A DNA stretch of 64,000 nt from Posidonia oceanica (taxonomy: Eukaryota > Streptophyta > Magnoliopsida > Alismatales > Posidoniaceae): assembly GCA_037176725.1 (NCBI GenBank), contig JAZBRS010000076.1, positions 117,199,001-117,263,000 on the forward strand, given 5' to 3'. The translations under genes were made by a program, and so were the position numbers. This document shows, one piece after another, positions 46,745 through 56,798 of the stretch. The notes below the pieces were generated by a model. It was not told where the DNA came from and did no database searches. It saw nothing but the letters and a program-made list of their open reading frames with translations. Every line of letters starts with the position of its first letter. The first letter of the stretch is position 1.

Positions 46745-48071
46745 GAGTCACACCAAGCTGGAACAAACAAGACATATGACATTGGCTATGAAGAAACTTT
46801 TTCACCTATAACTCGTCTAAATTCTATACGAATTCTCCTATTTATTGCCACAAATCAGTCATGGGATCTTTGTCAGCTTGATATTAAGAATACTTTCGTA
46901 TATGCTCTCAAGTTCTTATGGAGCAACCGCCAAGCTATGTTGCTTAAGGAGAGATTTAGGTGTCCTTACGCAAAAAAGTAATTTATGGTCTCAAGCAAAG
47001 CCCACGAGCATAGTTTGAGAAGTTCAATAGTGTTGTTACAGACAGTGATTTCCAGCTATGTGTAGTGGATCATTCAATGTTTTACAGGAAGACTACTAGA
47101 GGATGTTTGATTTTAACAGTATATGTTGATGACATCTTATTAACAGGTAGTGACTTTGCAGGGATCAGTCAGACCAAGAGTATCTCAAGACTCATTTTCT
47201 CAACAAGGATATGGAATAGCTCAAGTATTTTCTAGACATTGAGTTTGCCTATGCTAGAGACAATATGGCATTGTCTCAGAGGAAATATGTACTAGATCTA
47301 CTTCAAAAGACTAGACTTACAGGTTGTAAACCTAAACGCACTCCTATAGATCCTGCTTTCTGGGATAGTTCGTCGGAGTTTCTTGAGGATGTTGGTCAGT
47401 ATAGACATCTGATTAGGAAGTTGATTTACTTAACTGTCACTCACCTTGATATTTCTTATGCAATTGGACTTCTTAGTCAATTTATGCATGAGTCTAAGAT
47501 GGTTCAATGGCAAGGAGCATTGCAAGTTCTGGTCTACATTAAAAATGCTCTAGGAAAAGGCCTCATTTACAGGAAGAATGATCACTTGCAAATTGAGACG
47601 TACTCAGACTCTAGCTATGCTAGTGATAGAGGAGATAGAAAGTCCACATCAGACTACTGCACGTATGTTGGGGACAACCTTTTTACTTGGCGAAACAAAA
47701 AACAGAATGTTGTATCCAGATCCAATGCTGAGACCGAGTATTGCTCCATGACGCAGACAGTGTGTAAGATGGTGTGACTCAGATCACTATTGATAGAGTT
47801 TGATTTGTCAGTTGATGTTCCTATGGTTATGCATTGTGACAACCAAGCAACCATCTTCATTGCTAATAATCCAATTTTTCATGAATGCACAAAATATATT
47901 GAGTTTGACTGTCACTATGTGTGTAATATAACAATGAGAAGAGTTATTTCAACTCTCTACACTCAGTCTTCAGAGCAGCTAGCTGATATTTTCACGAAGG
48001 GACTAAGTATTAGTATATTTAGTTCTCTTTGTAACAAACTGAGCATAATTGATAAATATACTCTAACTTGA
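46745..48071 (+). pseudogene. Copia RT and RNase H
   Basis: RT: TYDIGYEETFSPITRLNSIR, QSWDLCQLDIKNTF (first catalytic Asp), YGLKQSPRA and YVDDILLTGSD (catalytic YVDD, intact). RNase H: KYVLDLLQKTRLTGCKPKRT, DISYAIGLLSQFMHES, YSDSSYASDRGDRKSTSDYC, NVVSRSNAETEYCSM and HCDNQATIFIANNPIFHECT; ends with ADIFTKGLS. At least three frame changes and several stops (47021, 47777 regions). It copied element RNA when active. Confidence 0.85.
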
Positions 48072-48078
48072 GGAGGAG

Positions 48079-48199
48079 TATTAGACTTATTGGTTAGCTT
48101 TAGTCTATTTGGGTTACTGGATATCCATTTATTGGATATTCCCCTATATATATGTAACTCCTATCTTGTGTAATGACAGGAATTCTTGTTCCCTTCACA
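48079..48199 (+). repeat. Short copia 3' LTR
   Basis: TATTAGACTTATTGG (TGTTAG with G to A) directly follows the polypurine tract, and CTTCACA at 48199 precedes resumed gypsy LTR. At about 121 bp it is short even for copia. ATATATATGTAACTCC near 48152 may be a TATA region. Confidence 0.6.
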
Positions 48200-48260
48200 C
48201 TAAGAACATGCATCTCAGACACACAGCCTGAAAGCATAAGCAAAGATCTCCGATGTTATA
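48200..48260 (-). repeat. Remnant of the intronic gypsy 5' LTR
   Basis: AAGAACATGCATCTCAGACA and GCATAAGCAAAGATCTC match 46131-46189, the start of the 3' LTR. It ends at GTAGA, the right copy of the 5-bp duplication, which fixes the element boundary. Confidence 0.8.
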
Positions 48261-48334
48261 GTAGAGTAGCAATAAGAACTTCAACTTATGATAAAATACA
48301 AGTACTATGAAGTGAACAGAAATTAATAACCTAC

Positions 48335-48432
48335 CAACAAGCTTAACGTCAGTATTATCAACCAGCCACTGAGCACCATCCTTCATAAACCCAACATAAC
48401 TTGTATCAAATTCCTTTTTCCACATGAGTTTC
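48335..48432 (-). CDS. Cyclase exon 4
   Basis: 98 bp between CTAATCAG and GTAGGTT. It encodes [20 protein letters not shown] and then [12 protein letters not shown]. Its donor opens the 11.4-kb intron that holds the nested elements. Confidence 0.88.
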
Positions 48433-49170
48433 CTGATTAGAAAATTAAAAAAAAAGTCAAAGCAGGTTTTCAGGTTTGATGAACTTAGAAGAAAAAATTC
48501 TTTGCTGTATTTTTTTTTCCTAAAATCAGAAAGGGTTGCATATATGTTTCATCTAGGTAAGGTCTTACCCTACTTCGTTCTTATCAAATTTTACATTCCT
48601 AAAGGTTGTAGGGGAGGTTCAGAATGAAAATCCCAATGTACAGTAGTACATGTAGGGTTTTGTTTATTGCAACCAAAAGTGGTAGCTTAGGAATATTAGT
48701 AAGATGGGGAGAATTGATATGAATATAAAATTAAGTGATTCTCATGTACCAAGTCTCATTGAATTCCATTAGAATTATGAAACCTAGTATCACAAGTACA
48801 TTTGTAGTACTGATCACCAAATTGGCCAAATTATTTTCTTTTTGATAATATAGTTACGCAAATTGTACAGTACTGTTCTGTTTTGCTGTTTGAAGCTGTA
48901 GCTTAAGTTGAGGACTAGTTGATAATTAGTGGGTAGATTTCTATCATACCTTCAGGTTGTGCTTTTTATAATTTCCAAATTCCCATGAAGTAAATTTACA
49001 TTGACTTAAAATCAATTAATATTATGTAACAACAACAAAAAAGGCATATCCAAAAGGTTAAGTGTAATTGAAAATTTTAAATACATAAAGAAATTATTTT
49101 CCTATAGCAGCAAGGAATTAGAATTATACTAGATCTGTGTTTCTAGTAAATAGCTGAGTAAGAAGTGCAC

Positions 49171-49243
49171 CTGTCAGTGTTTAATGTTCTGAAAAGCACA
49201 CGACGCACTCCCTTTGGAATGTTTAGGTTCTTTATGACATGAG
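49171..49243 (-). CDS. Cyclase exon 3
   Basis: 73 bp between TATCAG and GTGCAC. It encodes [18 protein letters not shown] followed by TLNTD, leaving phase 2. Confidence 0.88.
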
Positions 49244-49463
49244 CTGATACATAAATTGCCATTAGTGTTTTCAAGGAAACTACTATGCAGGTAATAGCGA
49301 AACATTACATAAAAAATCATATAACGCTGACTAAAAATGTAAAAGACAATTATTACTGGGGATTAAAAAACGTAAAGGTAATTTTTTTAAAAAAAAAATC
49401 AATGAGAAAAGAAGAATAATTGGTGTGGAGAATGTTATTTATATACGTTGAGGTATCATATAC

Positions 49464-49508
49464 CAGTCATGTTGGTGTCTCTGGGAACATCCACTACCAA
49501 CGCAGGAC
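49464..49508 (-). CDS. Cyclase exon 2
   Basis: 45 bp between TTCGACAG and GTATATG. It encodes [14 protein letters not shown] and keeps phase 1 at both ends. Confidence 0.88.
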
Positions 49509-49616
49509 CTGTCGAAAACAATAGGAAAAAAAAAAGTAAATTTTGTGTAGAGTGGTTAAAAAGGGAACAACAGAAGAAGAAACTAAAAATTCGAATTCCA
49601 AATCCAAATCCAATAC

Positions 49617-50043
49617 CATTAAGAATTGCGAGGTCCAGGGTATCGACATCGAAGCCGGCATCGAAGTAGTGATCGAAGACATGGCCGGGGGCGTCGACGT
49701 GAGTGCCAGTGTGGGTGGGGAGCTTCATCTCGGAGTTGTTGGCGAGGGACCCGTTCTTCATGCTACTTGGTAGCCAGAGGAACTGCCCGAGCCCATCGGA
49801 GGACCCCCAGGACGGCATGTCCTCGGTGTACCGGTGGGTGATGTCGATGATCAGGCCGTCGTCGTAGACCTCCCTCCTAACCACCGAAAGGTCATCGTGG
49901 TCCGCCCCGCCCAGGCCGCAGGAGGCGGTGCTGTCGTCGCTGAAGCCAGGGTGGGCAGGAGAGGGGGAGAGGGAGGAGGAGGAGGAGGAGAGGGAGGTGA
50001 GGAGGAGGGTGGAGAAGAGAAGAAGCATGAAGAGCCTGGCCAT
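49617..50043 (-). CDS. Cyclase exon 1
   Basis: The ATG at 50041-50043 was chosen because [15 protein letters not shown] makes a good signal peptide. An in-frame ATG at 50140-50142 upstream would add 33 hydrophilic residues before it. The exon holds the metal-binding [11 protein letters not shown] and ends ATTCTTAATG before GTATTGG, phase 1. Confidence 0.88.
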
Positions 50044-50320
50044 CTTTCCGGTTGATGACAAGTATAAGGAATAGGGATGGATGGATTCTACTCTACAAGT
50101 GCGTGTCTTTACTGTATAGTGATGGATGGATTCCAAATCCAAAGTTTGTTGTTAACCTAATATTGATATTATGGTGGTGTGATATTTTCAACGACACAGC
50201 ATAGATGACACAAAATAGGGAGCATATTTCGGTCAGTGGACTAAGGGCTATATATCTATTGTGGATTCAACGTGCTTACTATCCACTATTTTGGTCCTAA
50301 CAAAACAAAAAATAAAATAA
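50044..50320 (-). promoter_or_regulatory. Cyclase upstream region
   Basis: Sequence 5' of the cyclase start. ACTATACAG on the minus strand at about 50113-50121 could serve as a TATA-like element. A direct repeat GGATGGATGGATTC occurs at about 50073 and 50122. Promoter function is inferred only from position. Confidence 0.4.
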
Positions 50321-50323
50321 AAA

Positions 50324-51106
50324 AAATTAGTTAATGATATCCCTACGATTTGATTGAAATACCACTTTAATTGAAATACCATTTGAATGACCATTGTACC
50401 CTTACATGTTTCGCACCTCACACCTCACTCAATCTCCTAACCTAATTGTTTTCCTCTCCGTTCCCCGAACCACCAAAACCCTGGACCATCGAAGATGGGA
50501 CAATGGTTGGAGGAGGAGTAGGCATTCTGAAGGAGGAGCTCTAAGAGAAAGCAACTGGCCATTCTAGAGAAGGAGCTATTGGAGGAAGCGACAATCAGCC
50601 ATTTTAGAAGAGGACCTCTAAAGTGGTGACCAACCACGACTGGCCACTCGGAAGAGACAACCACAACACCTTAGACCTAGGGATGGAATTGAAATCTGTG
50701 AATGACAACAAGACTTATGTTTTCTATGTGTTTTGTGCTTAGGATAGGTTTAGGATTAGGAATTTAATAATTTAGGATTTTTTATTTTTAGTGTTAGTCA
50801 TGAAAGACAAGATTGATTGCACCCATGGAGAGGTGGAGTTGTTGGAATGGTAGAGTGAAGAAGAAAATTTGAGGGAACAGAGGGGAGGATACGAGGGAAG
50901 GAGGGTTTATAAGAGAAAGGCAATAATGACATTTTTTGCAATGAAGACCACAGAATAGAGTTACGTTGGGCTACGAGACATGGATGCTAACGAGAGACTA
51001 TATATAACTAACGTTTTAAACCTTAGGACATTTTTTGATACTTTTTAAATTTTATGTACCAAAATGGTATTTCAACTAAACCTTGAGATATCTTTAAGTA
51101 ATTTTG
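50324..51106. mobile_element. Non-autonomous element with about 40-bp inverted ends (MULE-like)
   Basis: Left AAAATTAGTTAATGATATC.. and inverted right AAAATTACTTAAAGATATC.., both followed within 25 bases by TTGAAATACCA; roughly 78% alike by eye. About 780 bp with no convincing ORF; GAGGAG-rich middle. A 9-bp duplication was not visible, so the superfamily is uncertain. Confidence 0.55.
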
Positions 51107-51326
51107 TCATTATAATTTTATCTTAAAATTAAGAAATTTATCTTAAAATAAATTCTATAATTTTGTCATTGTCCTTATCTTCAAAATATTCACTCATAAA
51201 CTTCTTACTGTATTGAGGCATTAATTCATTTTTTAAAATTTTTCAAAAATTAGATAGTCATCTTAATTTATTGATAGTTTTGTGATATAATATTATATTA
51301 GTTCTTTCAATAGTATACTTGGCTAG

Positions 51327-52427
51327 CAGGGGCAGATGCACATTGAGGTCGGGTGAGGCACGAGTCTCACCCTAATTTTTAAAAAATTAAAAGATAATAT
51401 ATAATTTATCCGAACTAAAATGTAATTTACCATGAAAATGCCTTACCCATCAGCACTCAACACTCAACAAAAGCCCTAATTCCTAATCCCATATTCCCAG
51501 CATGCACGGTAGAGGAGGAGGAGCGGCGGCTAGCACACAATAGTGAAGCACTCCACCCATCCACCGACACACATGACGGCACGACAACGAGTCTCCGCAC
51601 TGCACTCTGCAGCATCCGCACCACAGTCCACAACGGTAGCCTGCACTTCGCGCACAGTGAAAACCCACACTCTGCAGATGACAACAACGCCGAGTCTGGA
51701 GTCTCCCACTGGTTAGTGGGCTAGTGGCTACTCTCCTCTCTAGCTCTCTCCAAGTCGTTGATCGTTTGGATTCCGAAACCAAGTTGCGTACTGCTTCTGT
51801 GCTTCAAGCTAACTTCAGCAAGATGACGATATTGCTAAAAGAAAAAGATAGGGTGATTCCATGGTTGGAAGTGGCCAAGTGGCCAAGTGGGTTTGGATTT
51901 TAATGAGAGAGTGAATGACATGGCATTGTAAGTCACTAGAACTAAAGGATGACGATATTTATAAATGGGTTTGGTTTAAATCAACTATATATGATATTAC
52001 GATGATATAGTAAGTGAGTAAAGTTTAAAGGAAGTCTACAAGCATTGTTAACTGAGCACTAAACAAAAATAATTTTGATACTATTAATATATTCTTGTTT
52101 ATCTGATTTCCTTCCCTGCTACCTATCTCCTTCCTATTACCCTTTTTTTATGCCTTTTACATATTTTCAATGACAGTTATATAGTATGATTTCATAGTAT
52201 TGTAATGTTTTTAATCTTTTTATATTTTTTCCTAGTAGTTATATCAGACGACAAATGAGACAATAATGAAATACTTTTAGTATATGCATTTGCGTCAAGG
52301 AATTCTATGATTCAGGTAATGATATTTTAATAATATTTAAATTTTATTATTTTATTATATTTATTTTGAAAGATTTGTCATCTATATAATTGTGTCTCAC
52401 CCTAAAAAAATCTTAGATCCACCACTA
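51327..52427. mobile_element. hAT-type non-autonomous element
   Basis: Ends CAGGGGCAGATGCAC and inverted (T)AGTGGTGGATCTAAG, followed on both sides inward by TAGGGTGAGAC / GTCTCACCCTAA. Flanks TTGGCTAG and TTGACTAG form an 8-bp duplication with one change. 1101 bp. The middle (51450-51780) is GC-richer than the rest and may be captured sequence; no transposase is present. Confidence 0.8.
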
Positions 52428-52438
52428 TTGACTAGTTG

Positions 52439-52456
52439 AGAGAGAGAGAGAGAGGG
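52439..52456 (+). repeat. GA microsatellite
   Basis: GAGAGAGAGAGAGAGGGAG next to the hAT-type element. Confidence 0.9.
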
Positions 52457-52499
52457 AGAGCAAATTAATTCTAGTGACAAGTATTTATTCTTACGATAC

Positions 52500-52880
52500 C
52501 AGTGTAGGAGAGGTAAAGAAGCTTTCAACATCTCGAAGATCTAAAATGTGTGAACAGGAGACTTGATGCATGCTAAAGGCCAACAAATAATTATTGATTT
52601 GAGCACTAACAAAATAGATACTACCATCATTTTCAAACACCTTGATTTTGCTATCAAATCTTCTCTCAACTATCTTGTGAAAAATTGCAAAAGAATGAAA
52701 GCAGTCTGATTTTTTCTTAAAAGAATAATACCAACTACAATCATCAACAAAATGGGCATACTAGTAGATATGCGATTAGAACTAATAATAACTTTTCTCC
52801 ACTAACCACAATGCATTTTGTGTAAACAAAATTCTAACCCAATGTCATCAGATACAAATGGCAATCTACAACTCTTACTC
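52500..52880 (-). pseudogene. Copia integrase relic
   Basis: On the minus strand DDCSWYYSFKKKSDCF, then HSFAIFHKIVERRFDSKIKV and FENDGS recall the copia integrase core (VDDxSRYTWIYxLKxKSD.., KIKxxRSDGG) including both Asp positions. Upstream PFVSDDIGLEFC.. may be a pre-integrase remnant. Short and broken. Confidence 0.6.
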
Positions 52881-54171
52881 AAATGAGTTGCTTATTTGTA
52901 AAACTATTAGCTCCCTTATTCTTTAGTATAAGTACAATACTAAGGCTCCGTTTGTTAAAGATTGTAGGTGGAATTAACAGCCTAGAATCTTGATTTTTTT
53001 CACAAATCCCAAGGAGCAACAATGTACAGATTATGGGTTGAGATTTTGCACAATGTAAGTATCCTATTTGGATGAAGATTTTGGATGAGATTTTTGTGGA
53101 CAAAATGTCTATATTACCCTCGTTACATGTGTCCATCAGATCACCACCTCCTCTCCTCAACACTGCTACCTCCTCTCGCACTTCCTCTTAGCCACCTCCT
53201 CCGAGCAGTAATAGGGTTCTAGTTCAAAGCCATCGCTAACGACATTCGTGAAAGAGCTCTATGGAGTACGTCCATGAAAGAGCACCACTAGCGACTTGTC
53301 GCAAAATCAGATCTAGTAGGTCTTGTGAAACTGAAGACAAGGGAGAAATACCTTTATTTCCAGTGAAAAACACCATCAACATAGCTTCCAATCCTCTTAT
53401 GAAGAGAAAAGAGCAGTAGCTTAATTGACATAGTTTTGGTAAGATATTTGTTATTGTTTTTTTCTTGATAATAGTCAAATTTTATTAAAAAAGGAAGGAA
53501 GATATATTTTGCAATGATATTTAAAGTGTGATTCTGAAATTGTGGTTATGAAAGAAAATTGATTTTGCAATGATATTGAAATTGTAGAATGCAAGTAGTG
53601 GTCATCATGATTTCATCAAGTGAAACTTCTCATAATGATCAATTATATATGATACTTCAAGCGTTTATTGATGAGTGATTATAAACTTGAAATTATGACA
53701 ATTAAATATTTATACATGGAAATTATAATAACAAAGAAAATTGAGAAAATGTCATTGTATGCTGACATCAACTGGTTGTTCAACAGTCTCATTGATGAAG
53801 TTTGTCTATTAATAAAAAAATCAAGAAGATGGCAATTGAAATTATAAGAAATTGACTTTTTTTGTTATATAACGAAGTAATTGGCTCACAATTTTGCATA
53901 ATGAACAGAATGATGTCCACATCCATTGCTCACTTTTATGTGTATCGACCAACAATGTTGTGTGATTGTGGATTGATAGTAAGGCGATTGATGTCAAGGA
54001 CGTCAAAAAATCCAAACTGATGGTTTTACAACTATGTAAGATTTACATATTCGTGTTTTTTATGAAATTAACATTTTCACCTATGTTCAACTCATTGTAT
54101 CATAGGTTAATAACAAATGTTAATTCTTCCAATGGGATAACAAGGAAGACGAATATATTATAGAAATTAAA
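52881..54171. other. Spacer with no recognised gene
   Basis: AT-rich sequence. GGCTCCGTTTGTTAAAG at 52944 resembles the start of some plant MITEs, but a matching inverted end was not found. GATTTTGCAATGATATT is repeated at 53505-53575. Nothing else is supported. Confidence 0.4.
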
Positions 54172-54390
54172 ATGAAAGCATTGTCTTTAAATGATGGTGC
54201 AACTACTTCAAAAGAAAAGGTTGCAATTCATGATGATCATGATTCAAAAGGATTGAAGAATGTTGCAGTTCATGATGATTATGATTCAGAAAAATTAAAG
54301 AAGGTGTTGTATGATGCTGCAATGAGGGAAGAGGAAGAAAAATGGTTATCATATGATCAATCTGATTATGACTATTTCACGTGTAACTAG
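54172..54390 (+). CDS. Unrecognised small ORF, acidic, internally repeated
   Basis: 72 codons: contains VAIHDDHDSKGLKNV and VAVHDDYDSEKLKKV, a 15-residue repeat in tandem, then an acidic Glu/Asp-rich end. I do not recognise it. It has no visible promoter context and may be a decayed exon or transposon-derived sequence. Low confidence that it is expressed. Confidence 0.25.
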   Translation: MKALSLNDGATTSKEKVAIHDDHDSKGLKNVAVHDDYDSEKLKKVLYDAAMREEEEKWLSYDQSDYDYFTCN

Positions 54391-54714
54391 ATTCTGTCAA
54401 GATTTCTATATTGTAGGAAGACTCCTTGTATCAAGACTACTAGAAGTCCTTACATGGTGACACTACTTTTGTCATTTATTAGTACTTGTAGTAACAATAT
54501 CATGTATTAGTAGATCTCGTTGTATGCCAACTTTTGTCATGTATTAGTAGATCTCATCGTATGTCTATTAGTACTTTGAGGTAATTGGTAGTTTATTTCT
54601 TGAACTGATCATTCTACAGATGTAGTTCCCGTTTTCCTGAGTTCTACTTTACTTTAAAGAACTCATAGAGTTTTCATGGAGTTTACAGCTGTAACATGGG
54701 TATATTGCATTTAG
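54391..54714. other. Spacer before LTR-E, nothing recognised
   Basis: AT-rich. CTTTTGTCATxTATTAGTA is repeated about three times near 54470-54550. No gene or element end identified. Confidence 0.4.
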
Positions 54715-55636
54715 ACCCTGCATTTGGCCACTATTGCATCAGTGGGCTCTATTTGGACTTTGAGCTATCTGGCTTTATCTTTGAATAACTTTTGATTAGA
54801 CCGTTGGATCTTTACGATCCAAACATTTGAATCTTCCTTGTTGAATGAGCTTCCATTCAAACTTGAGTTTACTCAGATCAGGCATCAAATCATCACGTCA
54901 ATGCCCATTTGAGCCACTGCATATCATTCATTGCTTCATAAGTTGCATTGCATGCATTGTTTTCTCGATCTGTCTTCTCAAGTATATAGATTAGGCTTTA
55001 CTGATCAATTTCCCCTTGCTTGCCGTATCATTTCATTGTATGGTTTTCCGTCAGTATTTTGTTTTCCCTTTGCATGCCGCATCCTTACATTGCGTGGTTT
55101 TCCTCCGACGTTTTGTTTCTCGCCTGCATTGCATCTAGGGCGATGATGTTTATTGTTAGACTTCTTTGGAACCGCAGTACGCCCGATTTAGATACCAACA
55201 ATGCTGTTGAGCACATAGATCACATGTTTTGTTTTCCCTCATACATCATGGCATCTTAAGCATACATTCAAGCATGTTAAAGCATTCATGGTATAGCATA
55301 GCATTCATTCCACACATGTGAGCGAGATTAGCCTAGAAAGACCACTCCTTGGGCGCATGGGGGTGCCTAACACTTTCTCCATGCGTAACAGGAGTCCTTA
55401 CCCTTTCTCTTGGCCCGTAATGACCATTGTGTCTGCATCCATTGGCACGAGTCATACATTTTGCATCATATCGCATGCATAGTATTATTTTCCTCGGTTT
55501 TCCGCGTCTTCCGACAATAAACTAGGTGATGACTCCATTTCTTGCTTTATTCTTTGTTTTCTTCACCAATTATCCTTGACTCTCTCTCTTTTCACTTGAT
55601 GTCGGTCAACCCGGCATCACGACGGGGACGATCATA
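54715..55636 (+). repeat. Tat-type LTR, plus strand, 5' truncated (LTR-E)
   Basis: 54715-54980 matches the reverse complement of LTR-A around 19150-19380 (for example TGAATAACTTTTGAT, CCGTTGGATCTT, CTCAGATCAGGC), so it is of the LTR-A type without its arrays. The shared block is at 55361-55410. It ends about 55636, seven bases before a clean primer site. The U3 half and 91-bp array are absent. Confidence 0.75.
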
Positions 55637-55643
55637 AGGACAG

Positions 55644-55661
55644 TGGCGACTCCACTGGGGA
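55644..55661 (+). other. Primer-binding site (tRNA-Arg type)
   Basis: TGGCGACTCCACTGGGGA is the best preserved of the tRNA-Arg-like primer sites in the window and marks the start of the Tat interior. Confidence 0.75.
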
Positions 55662-56798
55662 TCAATAGACTCCGGCTTTCGTTTCCACTTTTCTCGCTTG
55701 TGTGGTTTATTATTTATGCTTGCCTTGTCTTTGCTTGCCCTTTCATGCTTAATCCATGCTTTATATGCTTGCCTTGTCTTTACTTATCATGCTTAATCCA
55801 TGCTCTTTTGCCTGCTTATGCTATGCTTACATGCCTTTTTTGAGTGGTGAATGCTTATTCGCACACATATGCCATGCCACCACTTGCACATTTTCTACAG
55901 CATGCCTTTTGATGTGATGGATGTCTTCCCTTTTTCACCATCATGTGCACAACACAATCACATGCCATGCTCATGCCTTATGAAGTGATGTGTGATATAT
56001 CATTGCCATATTTGGATGTTTCTTTCCCTTTTTTGCATTAATTCTAAGGTTAAGTAGAGATGTGATTGCCTCCTTCCTTGGTTTAATCTAAAAAATGCAA
56101 GTAAACTCAATGCCTAGGCTTACTAGAGCTTTTACACTCACCTCTTTCCCCTTTTTGGTTAATAAAATGCAAGTAAAACACTTTAAAGCATATTTGCATG
56201 AATGATCATCTTAGAAAGCATGCATCTTCTCATCCTTGAGTCCACCCACTTAGTCTGAGAAGGATAGGTCCGGTCTCTTGTTCCGTTCGCTTTGGTGTGG
56301 GGTGAGTTGTTCGGTCTATCCCTCCTTATCTGGGGTCGTGTCGGTGTTAGTAGAGGATACAGCCCATGATTTAGCAGGGTTGAGGCTCCCAACGCACCAC
56401 CTGTTACTACCTGAGCTTTGGCCAGGATTTAGAAGGGGACCTACTTTTTCTGACTTGAGTCAATAAACCCATACCCTATGAGCTTGTCCGAGTATACAGC
56501 CTACTCAAGACATACATGGTGAGAGAGCGCATATTAGGATATTCATCTGCATGTATGCCATTCATATCACCGTAACCACTTGCATTGCGTCTTTGTCCAG
56601 GTGCTAACCTGATTTTGCTTTGCCTGTTCATAGGTAGGTGCGAGGTCCTCAGCCGGAGCTCGAGCGTCTCTGTCCCAGGCAGCTCCCCGTGGTCCCCCTC
56701 TTTTTCCGAGCTATTCGTCGTCTTTGACGATAGCTCGTCCTAAGACTCGTGCACCTTCTATTCGCTGCGGCCCTGTCCCTTCCTGCTCGCGGTCAGCT
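55662..56798 (+). other. 5' leader of Tat element, no gene
   Basis: Leader with GCTTGCCTTG / CATGCC words and the conserved stretch at 56230-56470, matching 27180-27420 of the other copy. No ORF is accepted. Confidence 0.6.

Larger units (their letters stand above)
46645..48199 (+). mobile_element. Truncated copia element (3' part)
   Basis: Contains the second half of RT, RNase H, a polypurine tract (GAGGAGGAG, 48070-48078) and a short 3' LTR. The 5' part is missing at a junction with the gypsy RNase H near 46640. Gypsy LTR sequence resumes at about 48200, so it was inserted in the gypsy 5' LTR before a deletion removed their shared middle. Confidence 0.75.
38248..48260 (-). mobile_element. 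Tekay-like gypsy element in cyclase intron 4, itself interrupted
   Basis: The element ends TGTAATGATCC (38248) and ..GATGTTATA (48260), flanked on both sides by GTAGA, a perfect 5-bp target-site duplication. On the minus strand the start TATAACATC is one change from TGTAAC. The 3' LTR runs from 46189 to 38248 with a hAT element inside; the 5' LTR is only about 60 bp. Most of gag-pol is gone; only an RNase H relic remains at 46195-46640. Homology of the LTR to the Tekay LTR at 8795 is visible near 44300-44460. Confidence 0.85.
35602..50043 (-). pseudogene. Cyclase-family gene (kynurenine-formamidase-like), six exons, exon 5 nonsense
   Basis: Six exons splice by GT-AG rules into a 279-codon frame: 49617-50043, 49464-49508, 49171-49243, 48335-48432, 36908-36978, 35602-35727. 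The protein starts with a hydrophobic signal peptide, carries [11 protein letters not shown] (residues 111-121, the metal-binding signature of PF04199), [62 protein letters not shown] and ends [10 protein letters not shown]. The length is normal for plant cyclase-like secreted proteins. The family hydrolyses or cyclises amide substrates at a metal site; the plant substrate is not evident. Codon 218 (36968-36970) is TAG where Tyr is expected, removing the last 61 residues. Intron 4 is 11,356 bp because of nested transposons. Either a pseudogene or a damaged allele. Confidence 0.88.

Noticed and set aside
50044..50142. Upstream in-frame ATG at 50142 as the cyclase start.
   Set aside because: It would place 33 hydrophilic residues before the signal peptide, so the ATG at 50043 is preferred.
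52944..52961. Start of a MITE (GGCTCCGTTTGTT).
   Set aside because: No matching inverted end or target-site duplication was found nearby.
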